Assembly (NCBI GenBank): GCA_044221705.1
Contig: JBGAOR010000007.1
Location: forward strand, 41,515-105,514
From: JAEUHZ01 sp044221705
GTDB taxonomy: Bacteria; Planctomycetota; UBA1135; GCA-002686595
DNA: 64,000 bases
Direction of reading: 5' to 3'
Shown here: positions 42,342 through 52,188 of the stretch, piece after piece
Position numbering within the stretch: position 1 is the stretch's first letter
Layout: each line of letters starts with the position of its first letter
Made by a program: the position numbers and the translations under genes
Notes under the pieces: generated by a model
Databases searched by the model: none
Told to the model about the DNA's origin: nothing
Seen by the model: only the letters and a program-made list of their open reading frames with translations

Positions 42342-43769
42342 TCAGTAGGGCGCGAAGATCATCCCGGCTTCGTTGCTGCGCGCGTACACGACCTGCGGAG
42401 CCGACGGGTCGCCGGTGTTGTTGATCGAGCCGAACTCGTTCGTGCACATCTGCATCATCATGCGCAGGTGCTGGTAGGGATCGTTCGGGCCCGTGAGCCC
42501 CGCGCCGACCTCGGAGAGCAGACCGATCACGCCGACGATCATGCTGTCGAGCGTCACGAGCACGCCGTCCTGGTGCCGGTCGATCAGGATGCTGCCTTGC
42601 AGGCCGCCGCACGACGTGCTGAGCAGCGTGGCGCCGACCTCGCGCGAGAGCAGGAACCCGGCGTGGTCGTGCGACGTCTTCTCGGCGAAGCTCTTCCAGT
42701 TCGCGAAGGCGCCGTCGAACGACTGCGGCGGCGGACGGAGCGTGAAGATCGACACGTGCGGGTTGTCGTTCGACACCGGGTTGCGCAGGTTCACCGGGAG
42801 ACCGTTGTAGGTGTTCAACGCGTCGCGCCAGGTCGGATCGCAGCCGCGCAGGATGTCCTTGCCCGGGCCGTTCTGCTCGCTCCAGGAGTCCACCGAGCGG
42901 CCGGCGCCGGGCACGAGCTCGTAGCGCACGTTGCCGAACAGGGGCGCGACGACGAACTCGGTCGCGACCGCGACGGACCCCGAGCGGGCCGTCGTCGCGA
43001 CCCACGTCGCGCCGGGCGTGCCGTCGTTCACGAAGCCGTTCGGCGACTGCTCGCGCAGCTCCCACGAGCTGCCGTCGCGGTCGCGGACGAACTGGTAGCG
43101 GCCGTCGCTGTCCGTGTACGTCGTCCCGTCGAGCACGCCGTTGCGCAGGAGGTCGACGCGCCAGCCGCCGATGGCGACCTCGAGCGGATCGGTGCCGGGA
43201 TTCCAGGCGCCGTTCTCGTCGTGGTCGAAGAACTTCTGCCCTTCGATCACCGACTGCGGTCCGGCGGCGTACACGCGGAAGATGCCGCTCTTGCTGTGCG
43301 CCGGGTCGAAGCCGAAGAGCTGCGATCCGCTGGCGTCGTAGTCCTGCACGCGCGTGAGCCAGAGCTTGTACTCGCCGCTCGGATACGGCGTCGTCGCGAA
43401 CGGCGCGAGGCGCACGTTCAGCGCGCCGCACGGACCGTTGTTCGCCGACGGACGCGTCGTGCCGAGGTAGGCGGACATCGCGCCGCCCGTGACGCGCACG
43501 GTGCGCTCCGCGATCGAGTCGCGCGTGAGCAGCACGGAGCCGGCCGGGTCGGTGATCTGGAAGCAGTAGTCGCCGTCCGCGAGGCCGGCCGCGAGGCACG
43601 ACGGTCCGGGACCGGCCGACAGGTACGCGGCGTCCTTGCGCGCGAAGGAATTGCCGTCCACGTGCTGACCCAGACGGTTCAGGATCGAGACGGTTCCGGG
43701 GGACTGTGCCAGCGCGGGCGCAGCGAACACGGTGAGGGCGAGCAGGCGCAGGACGGGCGGAAGGGACAC
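42342..43769 (-). CDS. secreted protein with SdrD_B-like domain
   Basis: The 475-residue protein has a signal peptide (LRLLALTVFAAPALAQ). Its middle part reads QKFFDHDENGAWNPGTDPLE, then GWRVDLLRNGVLD and TYTDSDGRYQFV. This is the beta-sandwich signature of SdrD B-type or Cna-B-like domains. The C-terminal 200 residues (from NPVSNDNPHVSIFTL) are not recognised. The start is taken as GTG at 43769, because GAGGAGC lies about eight bases upstream and it gives a clean signal peptide. Confidence 0.78.
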   Translation of the reverse strand: MSLPPVLRLLALTVFAAPALAQSPGTVSILNRLGQHVDGNSFARKDAAYLSAGPGPSCLAAGLADGDYCFQITDPAGSVLLTRDSIAERTVRVTGGAMSAYLGTTRPSANNGPCGALNVRLAPFATTPYPSGEYKLWLTRVQDYDASGSQLFGFDPAHSKSGIFRVYAAGPQSVIEGQKFFDHDENGAWNPGTDPLEVAIGGWRVDLLRNGVLDGTTYTDSDGRYQFVRDRDGSSWELREQSPNGFVNDGTPGATWVATTARSGSVAVATEFVVAPLFGNVRYELVPGAGRSVDSWSEQNGPGKDILRGCDPTWRDALNTYNGLPVNLRNPVSNDNPHVSIFTLRPPPQSFDGAFANWKSFAEKTSHDHAGFLLSREVGATLLSTSCGGLQGSILIDRHQDGVLVTLDSMIVGVIGLLSEVGAGLTGPNDPYQHLRMMMQMCTNEFGSINNTGDPSAPQVVYARSNEAGMIFAPY

Positions 43770-43985
43770 GAGAGTGCTCCTCGAGGGGGGGCAGGAACGG
43801 GGACTCCGGAGCGGAGTGGCCTCAGGGCGCTCGCGAGAAGGCCCAGGGGTTCCAGGTGAGTGTACCCCCATCCCGCTCGGGCGGGATGCCGTGGGCAGGA
43901 AGCGTGAAATGAGGAAACAGGTCGAGGCCCTGCGTGGAGGATGGTCGCAGTCTCGGGGGCTCTCGAGCGCGCGAGGAACTCCACG

Positions 43986-46565
43986 ATGAACTCTCCTGCA
44001 CGAACCATCCTGCCGGGCGCGATCCTCTTGTGCAGCACGGGCGTCGTCGCGTCGGCCGCGCCACAGATCGACGTCGAGGGGCGCCTGAACCTGACGACCA
44101 CCCCCGGTTTCTGGTGGTCGGACTCCCTCGGGCGCTTCTTCGACATCGACGGCGATGGCGGCAAGGACCTCGCGTACGGCGGCGACGACACCGACCAGTC
44201 GTATCTGGTCATCCGCGCCGATCGCAGCAACGGTGTGTACGACGTCGTCCACCAGCGGTCGTGGATCGACTACGTGATCCCGAGCGCGATCGCCGCCGGC
44301 GACGTCGACGGCGACGGAGTGCGCGAGGTCGCCTACGCGACGGCGTTGAACACCGTGGTGCTCCTCCAGCTGGGTGCCGACGGCCAGTACGCGGAGGCGG
44401 GACAGTTCCCGATCCAGTCGACGTACCTCGCGCTCGAGATGGGCGACGTCGACGGCGACGGGGACGTGGACATCGTCGGCCTGCGCAACGACGGCACGGT
44501 GCGCATCCATGCGAACCAGAACGGTTCGTTCCCCGGAGCGCCGACGATCCTGCCGCTGACCCTGGATTCGCGCGCGCTGGCGCTCGCGGACATGGACGGC
44601 GACGCGGACCAGGACCTCGTCGTCGCCAGCGCGGCCGCGGGCGCCGAGATCTCGGTCCTCTTGAACAACGGCAACGGGACGTTCGCGCCGGCCCTCGCGA
44701 CGGGGACGACTTCCCTGCCGACCGCGATGCTGCTCGCGGACTTCGACCAGGACGGCGCGCTCGACGTCGCGACCGCGAACCCGCTCAGCTCGAGCGTCCG
44801 CGTGCTGCGCAATCTGGGCGGCGGCCTTCTCGCGGCGCCGGTCGCGAGCCCGGCCGGGTTCGCGTGCCAACGCCTCGACGCGGGCGACGTGGACGGCGAC
44901 GGCGAGCCCGACCTCGTGGTCGTCGGCGGTTCGACCGGATCGGCCACGGTTCTCGTGCACGTCGGCGGCGGCTCGTTCGCGCCGCCCGTCGGATACCCGC
45001 CGGGACCGCTCACCCACGCGGCGATCACGGACCTCGACGGCGACGGCGACCAGGACCTGGCGCTCACGGATCGCGAGGCTCTGCGCAACCGCGGCGATGG
45101 CACGTTCGCGGCCGACGCGAACGACCCGTCGCCCGTCTCCTCGGGGACGTTCCTCGCGGACGGCGACCTCGACGGCGACGGAGACGACGACCTGGTCCTC
45201 CAGTGGTACGGCGGGATCGCCGTGCGCACGAACCTGGGCGACGGCACGCTGGGACCGGCGGTGACCGTCTTCGGTCCGACGACGCAGCTCTGGGACCTGC
45301 GGCTCGCGGACGCGGACGGCGACGGCGACCTCGACATGCTCGTCCGGGGCCTCGGGACGAGCGGCATCCGCGTGCTCGTGAACCAAGGCGGCACCTTCGG
45401 CGCGCCGATCACGATCGGGGCGAGCTCGGGCGCGTCCCCGCTCGAGGTGGGCGACCTCGACGGCGACGGGCGCACCGACCTCGTCGCGAAGATCGGCAGC
45501 GCGTTCTCCGTCGCGCTGAACACGGGCGGCTCGACGTGGGCGCCTTTCGTGGCGCTCGCGGGCGTGGGCTCGACCGGATTCGGCTGGGGCCTCGGCGACG
45601 TCGACGGGGACGGCGATCCGGACATCGTGTCGTCGAGCCCGACGACGCTGCGCGTCCACGCGAACCAGGGCGGCCTCGTGTTCGCGGCGCCGGTCGTCGT
45701 CGCGCCGTTCTCGGCGCTGACGCGCGTCCTCGCGGAGGACTTCGACGCCGACGGCGATCTCGACCTCGTCGCGTCGTCGGTCGCGAGCCTCGACGTGCTG
45801 TGGAACCAGGGCGGCGGCGCGTTCGCGGCGCCGGTGCGGCTCGGGCAGCGGACGGACCGGCTCGCGGCGAAGGATCTCGATCACGACGGCGACCTCGACG
45901 TGCTCGGCTCGTTCGACGAGACGCGCGCGGACCTGTACGAGAACCTCGGCGGAGCGGCGTTCGCGCCGGATCGACCGGCCGGCATCGCCGGCTCGACGTC
46001 GGTCGCGGCGATCGACATCGACCGCGACGGCGACGAAGACCTGTACGGCGTGAACGCGCAGCTCTTGTTCGTGCTCGAGAACCGCGGCCGCACGGGAGCC
46101 GCCTTCTGCGCCGGCGACGGGAGCGGGACGCCGTGTCCGTGCGGGAACGCCAGCCCGCTCGGCGCGGGGATCGGCTGCCTGAACACGACGGGGCGCGGCG
46201 GCAAGCTCACGGCGAGCGGGTCGAGCTCGCTGCGGACGGACACGCTGCGCCTGCGCGGCGCGGGGATGACGAACTCGTCGGCGCTCTACTTCCAGGGCAC
46301 CGCGGCGGTGGCGGGCGGAGCGGGCGCGGTCTTCGGCGACGGACTGCGCTGCGTCGGCGGCAGCGTGATCCGGCTGGGCGTCGTGTCGAACGTCGCCGGG
46401 CAGTCGACGTTCCCGAGCTCGACGCAACCGCCGCTGCGCGTGATCGGTCAGGTGACGTCGGCCGGGACGCGGATGTACCAGGTGTGGTACCGCGACGCGG
46501 CGCCGTTCTGCACGACGGGCACGTGGAGCCTGACGAACGGCCTGAGCGTCGTGTGGCGCTCGTGA
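43986..46565 (+). CDS. secreted FG-GAP/VCBS repeat protein with planctomycetal C-terminal cassette
   Basis: The 859-residue protein has a signal peptide and at least ten repeats of the calcium-binding type D-x-D-G-D-G (for example VDGDGVREV, DVDGDGDVDIVGL, DLDGDGDQDLAL). These form an integrin-alpha-like beta-propeller. The last 150 residues begin with FCAGDGSGTPCPCGNASP and continue with a compact beta-rich domain ending in SLTNGLSVVWRS. Such a Cys-rich cassette is typical of exported proteins of some Planctomycetota and may be an anchoring or sorting element (inference). GAGGAA precedes the ATG at 43986. The gene is divergent from the SdrD_B-like gene. Confidence 0.85.
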   Translation: MNSPARTILPGAILLCSTGVVASAAPQIDVEGRLNLTTTPGFWWSDSLGRFFDIDGDGGKDLAYGGDDTDQSYLVIRADRSNGVYDVVHQRSWIDYVIPSAIAAGDVDGDGVREVAYATALNTVVLLQLGADGQYAEAGQFPIQSTYLALEMGDVDGDGDVDIVGLRNDGTVRIHANQNGSFPGAPTILPLTLDSRALALADMDGDADQDLVVASAAAGAEISVLLNNGNGTFAPALATGTTSLPTAMLLADFDQDGALDVATANPLSSSVRVLRNLGGGLLAAPVASPAGFACQRLDAGDVDGDGEPDLVVVGGSTGSATVLVHVGGGSFAPPVGYPPGPLTHAAITDLDGDGDQDLALTDREALRNRGDGTFAADANDPSPVSSGTFLADGDLDGDGDDDLVLQWYGGIAVRTNLGDGTLGPAVTVFGPTTQLWDLRLADADGDGDLDMLVRGLGTSGIRVLVNQGGTFGAPITIGASSGASPLEVGDLDGDGRTDLVAKIGSAFSVALNTGGSTWAPFVALAGVGSTGFGWGLGDVDGDGDPDIVSSSPTTLRVHANQGGLVFAAPVVVAPFSALTRVLAEDFDADGDLDLVASSVASLDVLWNQGGGAFAAPVRLGQRTDRLAAKDLDHDGDLDVLGSFDETRADLYENLGGAAFAPDRPAGIAGSTSVAAIDIDRDGDEDLYGVNAQLLFVLENRGRTGAAFCAGDGSGTPCPCGNASPLGAGIGCLNTTGRGGKLTASGSSSLRTDTLRLRGAGMTNSSALYFQGTAAVAGGAGAVFGDGLRCVGGSVIRLGVVSNVAGQSTFPSSTQPPLRVIGQVTSAGTRMYQVWYRDAAPFCTTGTWSLTNGLSVVWRS

Positions 46566-46608
46566 GCCGCGCGCGCTCAACCACGCTGGCCGCGCGATCC
46601 GGATCGGT

Positions 46609-47112
46609 TCACATCTGACGGGTCGTACCGGTGACCGAGTACCCCGCGTCGGTGCTCGTGAAGTACGTGCCCGCGCCGCCGTCGAGGATCACGAAGCTCC
46701 CGTGCGCCTGCGTCGCGAGCCAGGGCAGGTTGACGAGGATCGAGCCCGTGCCGTCCCCGCGCACCTGGTAGGTGCCCGTGAACCGCCCGTTGAAGACGTT
46801 GCCGTTCACGGCCGTCGTGAACGACGCGGAGAGCCCGCCCGCTCCGTCGAACTCGATGCGTCCGCTGCTCGCGACGGCTCCGACGCCGACGCGCGTGCCG
46901 CTGTACGAGAAGCCGTGGGCGCCGTGGAGCGACCCGAGGTCGTAGGGAGCGCCGGCGGCGCCTTGGGCAGCGGGCGCGACCGTCGGAGTCGCGGGGAGCG
47001 CGACCGGGGAGAACCACCCCAGGGCGCCGGCTCCGAGTGCGGCGAGCATGCAGGCCGCGGCCGGAGCTGCGCCGAGGGCGAGGACGAGAGGGGCGAACGG
47101 TGTCGTGCGCAT
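46609..47112 (-). CDS. small predicted exported protein
   Basis: The 167-residue protein begins with a hydrophobic stretch of about 35 residues (FAPLVLALGAAPAAACMLAAL). A beta-rich domain follows, including HGFSYSGTRVGVGAVASSGRIEFDGAG and FNGRFTGTYQVRGDGTGSI, ending with ILDGGAGTYFTSTDAGYSVTG. The mature part resembles bacterial lipocalin-like or jellyroll proteins of unknown function, but I cannot assign a family. The start at 47112 is inferred from the signal-like N-terminus. Confidence 0.6.
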   Translation of the reverse strand: MRTTPFAPLVLALGAAPAAACMLAALGAGALGWFSPVALPATPTVAPAAQGAAGAPYDLGSLHGAHGFSYSGTRVGVGAVASSGRIEFDGAGGLSASFTTAVNGNVFNGRFTGTYQVRGDGTGSILVNLPWLATQAHGSFVILDGGAGTYFTSTDAGYSVTGTTRQM

Positions 47113-47270
47113 GGTGCTTCGCGAGGGAAACGGGGGGGGAGCAAGAGGCGACCTTCGCACTCCCGCGATCCCGGATGTCCCGCCCGGCGCCGGATCTTTC
47201 GCGGAATCCGGTCTGGCGGTCCGGATCGTGCTCGCCGCGCTTCTCGCGCTGCTTCTCGCTCCTCTCGACC

Positions 47271-48860
47271 TCAGCGAACCACGCGCTGGTACAGCGCGTG
47301 CCGCCCCACCGCGTCCTTCGCGCGCAGCACGTACGGGCCGCCGTTCTTCTCGAAGAAGGCCGTCTTCTCGAACACGTTCGCGGCGCCGACGACCCACACG
47401 GGCCACGTCTCGACCGGGCGGTCCTGCATGTAGTCCTCGTGCGCCACGATGCCGCGGTCGAGCAGCTTGTAGATCGCGGCCTTGTCGCCGAACACGCCCA
47501 CGAGCTCGTCCGGCTTGCGCTCGCGCACGAGCAGGTCGTACAGCGGCTCGTCGACGTGGCGGTGGTCGAGCTGGTTCGTCTGGTCGTAGAGCTTCTGCAC
47601 GAACACGGGGCCGAGGTGGCGGCCGAACAGGCTCTGCCACGTCGTCGCGGCGCCCAGCGCGAGCACGCCGGAACCGATCAGCGCTCCGGCCGCGTGACCG
47701 AATCGATCGGCGATCCAGGCCACGCCGCAGGCCGCGAACACGAAGAGCAGCACGTAGCTCGGCAGGTACGCGCGCACCAGGAACGCGTCGCCGAACAGCA
47801 GGAAGAGCAGTGCCGGCCCCGCGATCGCGTTCGCGGCGATCCAGCGGAACGCGGTGCGATCCGTGCGCCGGATCCAGGCGATGCCGAGCACCGCGAGCAC
47901 GATCATCGGCCACGTGAGCAGCAGGTCGAGGCGCTGCTCGGCGAACACGTTCTCGAGCGTGCGGCGCTTGATCTCGAGCCAGCCCATGTCCTTCGAGCGG
48001 CCCTTCGTGGTCAGCCAGTAGCTCTGCGCGAACGCGCTGAAGAAGAGCAGGAGCGTGAACGTGCCGACGACGGACGCGCCGGCCACGTAGGCCCACGTGC
48101 GGCGCGAGGCCAGCACGGCACGCGCGCTCCACGATTCGCCCCGGATCCACGGGGCCGCGAACGCGACGAGCGCCGTGCCGGCGACGTAGGGCACGACGCC
48201 CTCGTGCCAGCCGTAGGCCAGGACGGACGCGGCGATCATCCCGAGCGCGGCGAGGCGCAGCGCGCGCGGGCCGGGTTCCGGTCGCGCGACGAGCGCTCTG
48301 TGCGCGTAGACGAGGAAGAGCACGTACCAGCACGTGAAACCCGCCTGCCCCCAGCCCGTGCGCGAGAGGAACGCGTGGAGCGGCGAGAACGCGACGAACG
48401 CGGCGGCCAGCACGGCGAGCCAGCGCCGGGCCGGCATCAGGGCGCGCACGAGCCACGCGACGAGGAGGACGGTGAGCGATCCCGTGATCGCGCTCGAGAG
48501 ACGCAGCGACTCGAGCGCGCCGCAGCCGAGCCGGTAGAGCCAGCGGCACGAGATCTGGTGCAGGTAGCTGTGCTGGTAGGTCTCGAGCTCCTTGTCGTAG
48601 AGCCGCGCGAGCTCGCGCGCCCAGGCGACGTCGTCGCGCAGCCACTGGATCGGGTTGCCGCCGCGCTGCAGCTCGTGCAGGCGCGCGGAGTGCATGTAGG
48701 CGCCGTCGTCGGGGCCGACGCGGAACGACTGGAGGTCGTGCATGCGCAGCCACGCCGCGAGGATCACGACGGCCGCCAGGGCCAGCCACCAGACGGCGTT
48801 CGCGCGCGGAGTCCGCGCGGCGGACGCAGGCTCGGCCCCGGATCCGCGCGGCGCGCTCAC
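47271..48860 (-). CDS. multi-pass membrane glycosyltransferase, GT39/ArnT-like
   Basis: The 529-residue protein has about ten hydrophobic segments. An early luminal loop (LRMHDLQSFRVGPDDGAYMHSARL) carries the acidic pair expected of lipid-linked sugar transferases of the PMT/ArnT/GT83 group. Segments such as RRWLAVLAAAFVAFSPLHAFLSR and the C-terminal extramembrane part (about 400-529, PVFVQKLYDQTNQLDHRHVDE onward) fit this group. The donor and acceptor are unknown. It is followed on the same strand, eight bases away, by ridA, but a functional link is not obvious. Confidence 0.75.
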   Translation of the reverse strand: MSAPRGSGAEPASAARTPRANAVWWLALAAVVILAAWLRMHDLQSFRVGPDDGAYMHSARLHELQRGGNPIQWLRDDVAWARELARLYDKELETYQHSYLHQISCRWLYRLGCGALESLRLSSAITGSLTVLLVAWLVRALMPARRWLAVLAAAFVAFSPLHAFLSRTGWGQAGFTCWYVLFLVYAHRALVARPEPGPRALRLAALGMIAASVLAYGWHEGVVPYVAGTALVAFAAPWIRGESWSARAVLASRRTWAYVAGASVVGTFTLLLFFSAFAQSYWLTTKGRSKDMGWLEIKRRTLENVFAEQRLDLLLTWPMIVLAVLGIAWIRRTDRTAFRWIAANAIAGPALLFLLFGDAFLVRAYLPSYVLLFVFAACGVAWIADRFGHAAGALIGSGVLALGAATTWQSLFGRHLGPVFVQKLYDQTNQLDHRHVDEPLYDLLVRERKPDELVGVFGDKAAIYKLLDRGIVAHEDYMQDRPVETWPVWVVGAANVFEKTAFFEKNGGPYVLRAKDAVGRHALYQRVVR

Positions 48861-48867
48861 GCGTCGC

Positions 48868-49254
48868 TCACCCGACCAGCGCCACGCAGTCGATCTCGAC
48901 CAGCGCGCCGCGCGGCAGCTCGGCCACCGCGACCGTCGAACGCGCGGGCGGCGCGTCGCTCGTGAAGTAGCGCCCGTAGACCGCGTTCACGGCCGCGAAG
49001 TCGCTCATCTTCACCAGGAACACGGTGCACTTGACGACCTTCGAGAAATCGCTGCCGGCCGCGGCCAGCACGCCCTTCAGGTTCTCGAGCGCGCGCTCGG
49101 CCTGCTCGGTCACGTCCTTGCCGACGACCTCGCCCTTCTCGGGGTGCAGCGCGATCTGGCCCGAGCAGTGCACGAATCCGCCGGCGACGATCGCCTGGCT
49201 GTAAGGTCCGATCGCGGCGGGCGCGTGCGGCGTGGAGATCTTCTTGCGCGTCAT
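48868..49254 (-). CDS. ridA: RidA family enamine/imine deaminase
   Basis: The 128-residue protein has the YjgF/RidA pattern: APAAIGPYSQAI at the N-terminus, VHCSGQIALHP, NLKGVLAAAGSDFSKVVK, and the active-site Arg in PPARSTVAVAELPRGALVEID. RidA proteins hydrolyse reactive enamines arising from PLP enzymes. Its ATG overlaps the coaD stop (ATGA), so the two are coupled. Confidence 0.94.
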   Translation of the reverse strand: MTRKKISTPHAPAAIGPYSQAIVAGGFVHCSGQIALHPEKGEVVGKDVTEQAERALENLKGVLAAAGSDFSKVVKCTVFLVKMSDFAAVNAVYGRYFTSDAPPARSTVAVAELPRGALVEIDCVALVG

Positions 49255-49742
49255 GGTCTCGGGTTCTTCCGGAACTTCTGGAGTGCCTGGGCGACCGCCT
49301 TGGGCACGAACGAACTGGCGTCGCCGCCGGCCAGGGCGATCTGGCGCACGAGCGAGCTGGACACGTGGGCGAGGCGCGGCGCGGGCGCCAGGAGGATCGT
49401 CTCGATGCCGGGAGACAGCTCGGCGTTCGTGCGGCCCATCGCGACCTCGAAGTCGAAGTCGGCGCCGCCGCGCACGCCGCGCACCAGGACGTGGATCCCG
49501 AGCCGCCGCGCCGCGTCGACGACCAGGCCGTCGATCTTCACGACCTCGACGCCGGAGAGGTGCGCGGTCGCGCGCTTCAGGAGGTCCATCCGCTCCTCGA
49601 GCGAGAAGAGCGTCTTCTTGTCGGCGTTGTACGCGACCCCCACGACGACGCGCGGCGCGAGGCGCAGCGAGCGCTCGACGAGGTCGAGGTGCCCGAGGCT
49701 CACGGGGTCGAAGCTGCCGGGGAACAGGATCGCGTCGGTCAT
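49251..49742 (-). CDS. coaD: pantetheine-phosphate adenylyltransferase
   Basis: CoaD makes dephospho-CoA from phosphopantetheine and ATP. The 163 residues contain the nucleotidyl-transferase motif FPGSFDPVSLGHLDL (His18 in SLGH), RGVRGGADFDFEVAM and the ATP-binding VSSSLVRQIALAGGD. Length and ends match the family. Its stop overlaps the ridA start, and the broken comEC gene starts on the other strand just upstream. Confidence 0.97.
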   Translation of the reverse strand: MTDAILFPGSFDPVSLGHLDLVERSLRLAPRVVVGVAYNADKKTLFSLEERMDLLKRATAHLSGVEVVKIDGLVVDAARRLGIHVLVRGVRGGADFDFEVAMGRTNAELSPGIETILLAPAPRLAHVSSSLVRQIALAGGDASSFVPKAVAQALQKFRKNPRP

Positions 49743-49832
49743 GCGGGGGCGCAGAGGATGCGCTCGAGCGGGCGCGCGGGAAAGTCCCGAGGAATTCCTG
49801 CGACCGCCGGCGGGCCCGAGCGTCACCGGGAG

Positions 49833-52188
49833 GTGGAGCCTCAGCGACCGATCCGGCGTCCCCTGCTCGCCGCCGTCCTGGTCCTCGCCGCGGGAGGCTG
49901 GACCGGTTCCGAGGTGCCCGGGATCGACCCGTCGGCGTGGCGCTGGGCCGTGCTCGCGGCCCTCGCCGCGGCCGTCGCGGCGGCGTTCGCCGGGGCACGA
50001 GCGCGCGCCGTCGCGGCCGGCCTGCTGCTCTTGACCCTGGGCGGTCTGCGCGCGCGCGACGAGGCCCTGTCCCCCGCCGCTCCGCGCGGTCGCTTCGAGC
50101 CGCGCCGCGCGCTCGACGGCACGGTGCGCGGGACGCACGGTGCGCGGGACGCTCGCGCCGGGGCGGCTCGAGGTCGAGCTCGAGCAGGGCCTCGTCGATC
50201 CGGGCGAGGAGATCGAGATCCGCGGCGGCACGCTCGCGGCCGAGCGCGCGCGCGGTCCGGTCCCTGCTCCGCGCCCGCGGTCGGACGCGCCGCGCTTCGA
50301 GGTGCTGCCGGACGAGATCGTGCGCCTGCGTCCCCCGCCGGCGGACGCGGGCAGCGCGCTGGCGCGTCCGATCGAACGCTGGCGCGCGACGCTGCGCGAG
50401 CGGCTCGACCGCGTCGAGGACCCCGAGGCGCGCGGTCTGGCGGCGGCGCTCGTGCTCGGCGACCTCGGCGGCCTGGATCCCGAGCTGCCCGACCTCTTCG
50501 TGCGCACGGGCACGTTCCACGCGCTGGCGGTCAGCGGCGTGCAGGTCGTCCTGGTCGCGGGCGTGCTCCTGGCGCCGCTCGTGGCCTTCGTCGGGCTCCT
50601 GGCGCGGCGACTCGGCGCGCGGCGGGCGCGGCTCGCGCGCGAGATCGCGCGCGCGGTCGCGCTCGTGCTCTACGGCCCCCCCGCGGGCTCGGGCCCGCCG
50701 GTCGCGCGCGCGGCGCTGGCGGTCGCGCTGGCGCGCGCGGCGCCGCTCGTGCCGGCGCACGGGCCGGCGCGCGTCGAATCCCGCCACGGAGCGCGCCTCG
50801 TGCGGCTGGCGCGCCGCGCGGACGGGCTCGCGCTGTGGTCCCTGGCGCTGCTCGTCGCGCGCGCCGGCGGAGCTTCTCGGTGCAGCTCTCGTACGCCGCG
50901 ACGCTGGGCCTCGTGCTGGCGACCGCTCCGTTGCGACGCGCGCTCCAGCCGCCGGTCCCGGCCGCGGTCGACGCGCTCGGCCGGCCGCGCTCGCCGTTCC
51001 TGCGCGTGCCGCCTGCGCCTCGGGGTCGGCGTCGCCGGCGCGATCGCGGCCTCGATCGCGGCGGTCGGCGCGACGCTGCCCTTCGTGTGGTGGCGGCGAG
51101 TGGGCGCTGCTCGGGATCCTGGCGACGCTCGCGATCGCGCTGCCGGCGGCGCTCCTGCTGTTCGCCGGCTGGATCGCGGCGATCGCGCCGACGCTCGTGC
51201 CCGACGGCGCGCTCGTCCTGCCGGCGCGGGCGATCCTCGTCCCTTGCGCGCGTTCGACGCGCTGCCCGGGACGCCGGACGCGCTGCCGCCGCGGCCCGTC
51301 GGCTTCGTCGCCGCGGCGGTGGCGCTGGCGTTCGCGGCGCTCGTCGCGCGCTCGCCCGCGCGGCGCCACACGTGCGCGCGCGCCGCCGCGGTCGCCTTCG
51401 CGGTCCTGCTCGTGCCCTGGACGAGCGCCCCGCGCGCGCTCGAGGTCCACGCGCTCGACGTGGGCCACGGCACGTGCTGCATCGTGCGCGCTCCGGGCCT
51501 GGGCACGTGGGTCTTCGACGCCGGCTCGCGCGACCGGGCCGAGGTCGCGCGCGCCGCGCTCGGCCCCGCGCTGCGCGCGTTCGACGCCGGCCGGATCGGC
51601 GTCGTGCTGAGCCACCCCGACCGCGACCACGACGGGGCCGTCCCCTGGCTCGTCGCGCGCTTCGACGTCGCGGCCTACGGCGGTGCGCTTCCCGCACAGG
51701 TGGGCGAGCGGTTGCCGCACACCGTCCCGCGCCTCGACCTGCCCGACGGGCGGACGGCGCTGCCCGCACTGCGAGGCTCGTGTGCGGGGGTCGGGGCCTG
51801 GCTCGAGCGCGGCGCGCCGATCGCCGGCAACGAGGGCTCGCGCACCCTGCGCCTCGCCTGGTTCGGCGAGGAGGTCGTCCTGACCGGCGACGCCGAGGCC
51901 GAGGGCCTGCGCGCGTGGCTCGCCCGGGCACCGGCGCGGCCGCCCGTCCGCCTCCTGCTCAGCCCCCACCACGGATCGGAGATCGAACGGCTCGGCCTGC
52001 TCCTCGACGCCCTGCGGCCGCGCGAGGTCTGGGTCAGCGGGCCAGCCCGTCCCCCGATCGCGGGCGAGCTCGAGCGGCGCGGGATCCCCTGGCGGTCCAC
52101 GGGCGCCGACGGGCCGCTCCGGCTCGAGCTCGATCCGCCGGGGGACGCCGCGTGTTGGAATGGAACGTGCCCGGAGGCCCCGCCATGA
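49833..52188 (+). pseudogene. comEC: comEC/rec2-type DNA uptake channel gene, broken by several indels
   Basis: The pieces in three frames together give a ComEC-type protein of about 780 residues. They comprise an N-terminal membrane part, a competence domain (ARGLAAALVLGDLGGLDPEL, FHALAVSGVQVVLVAGVLLA), further membrane segments (FSVQLSYAATLGLVLAT, then ALLGILATLAIALPAALLLF) and a C-terminal beta-lactamase-like domain (DVGHGTCCIVRAPG, LSHPDRDHDGAV, TGDAEAEGLRAWL, LLSPHHGSEIE). The frame changes at about 50145, where 16 bases (GGTGCGCGGGACGCAC) are duplicated, and at about 50870, 51020, 51105 and 51250. The start is uncertain: GTG at 49833 or ATG at 49758. Real decay or poor consensus are both possible. 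Confidence 0.75.

Noticed and set aside
43770..43985. Small gene between the SdrD_B-like and VCBS genes
   Set aside because: Only signal-poor short frames are present; the region more likely holds two divergent promoters.
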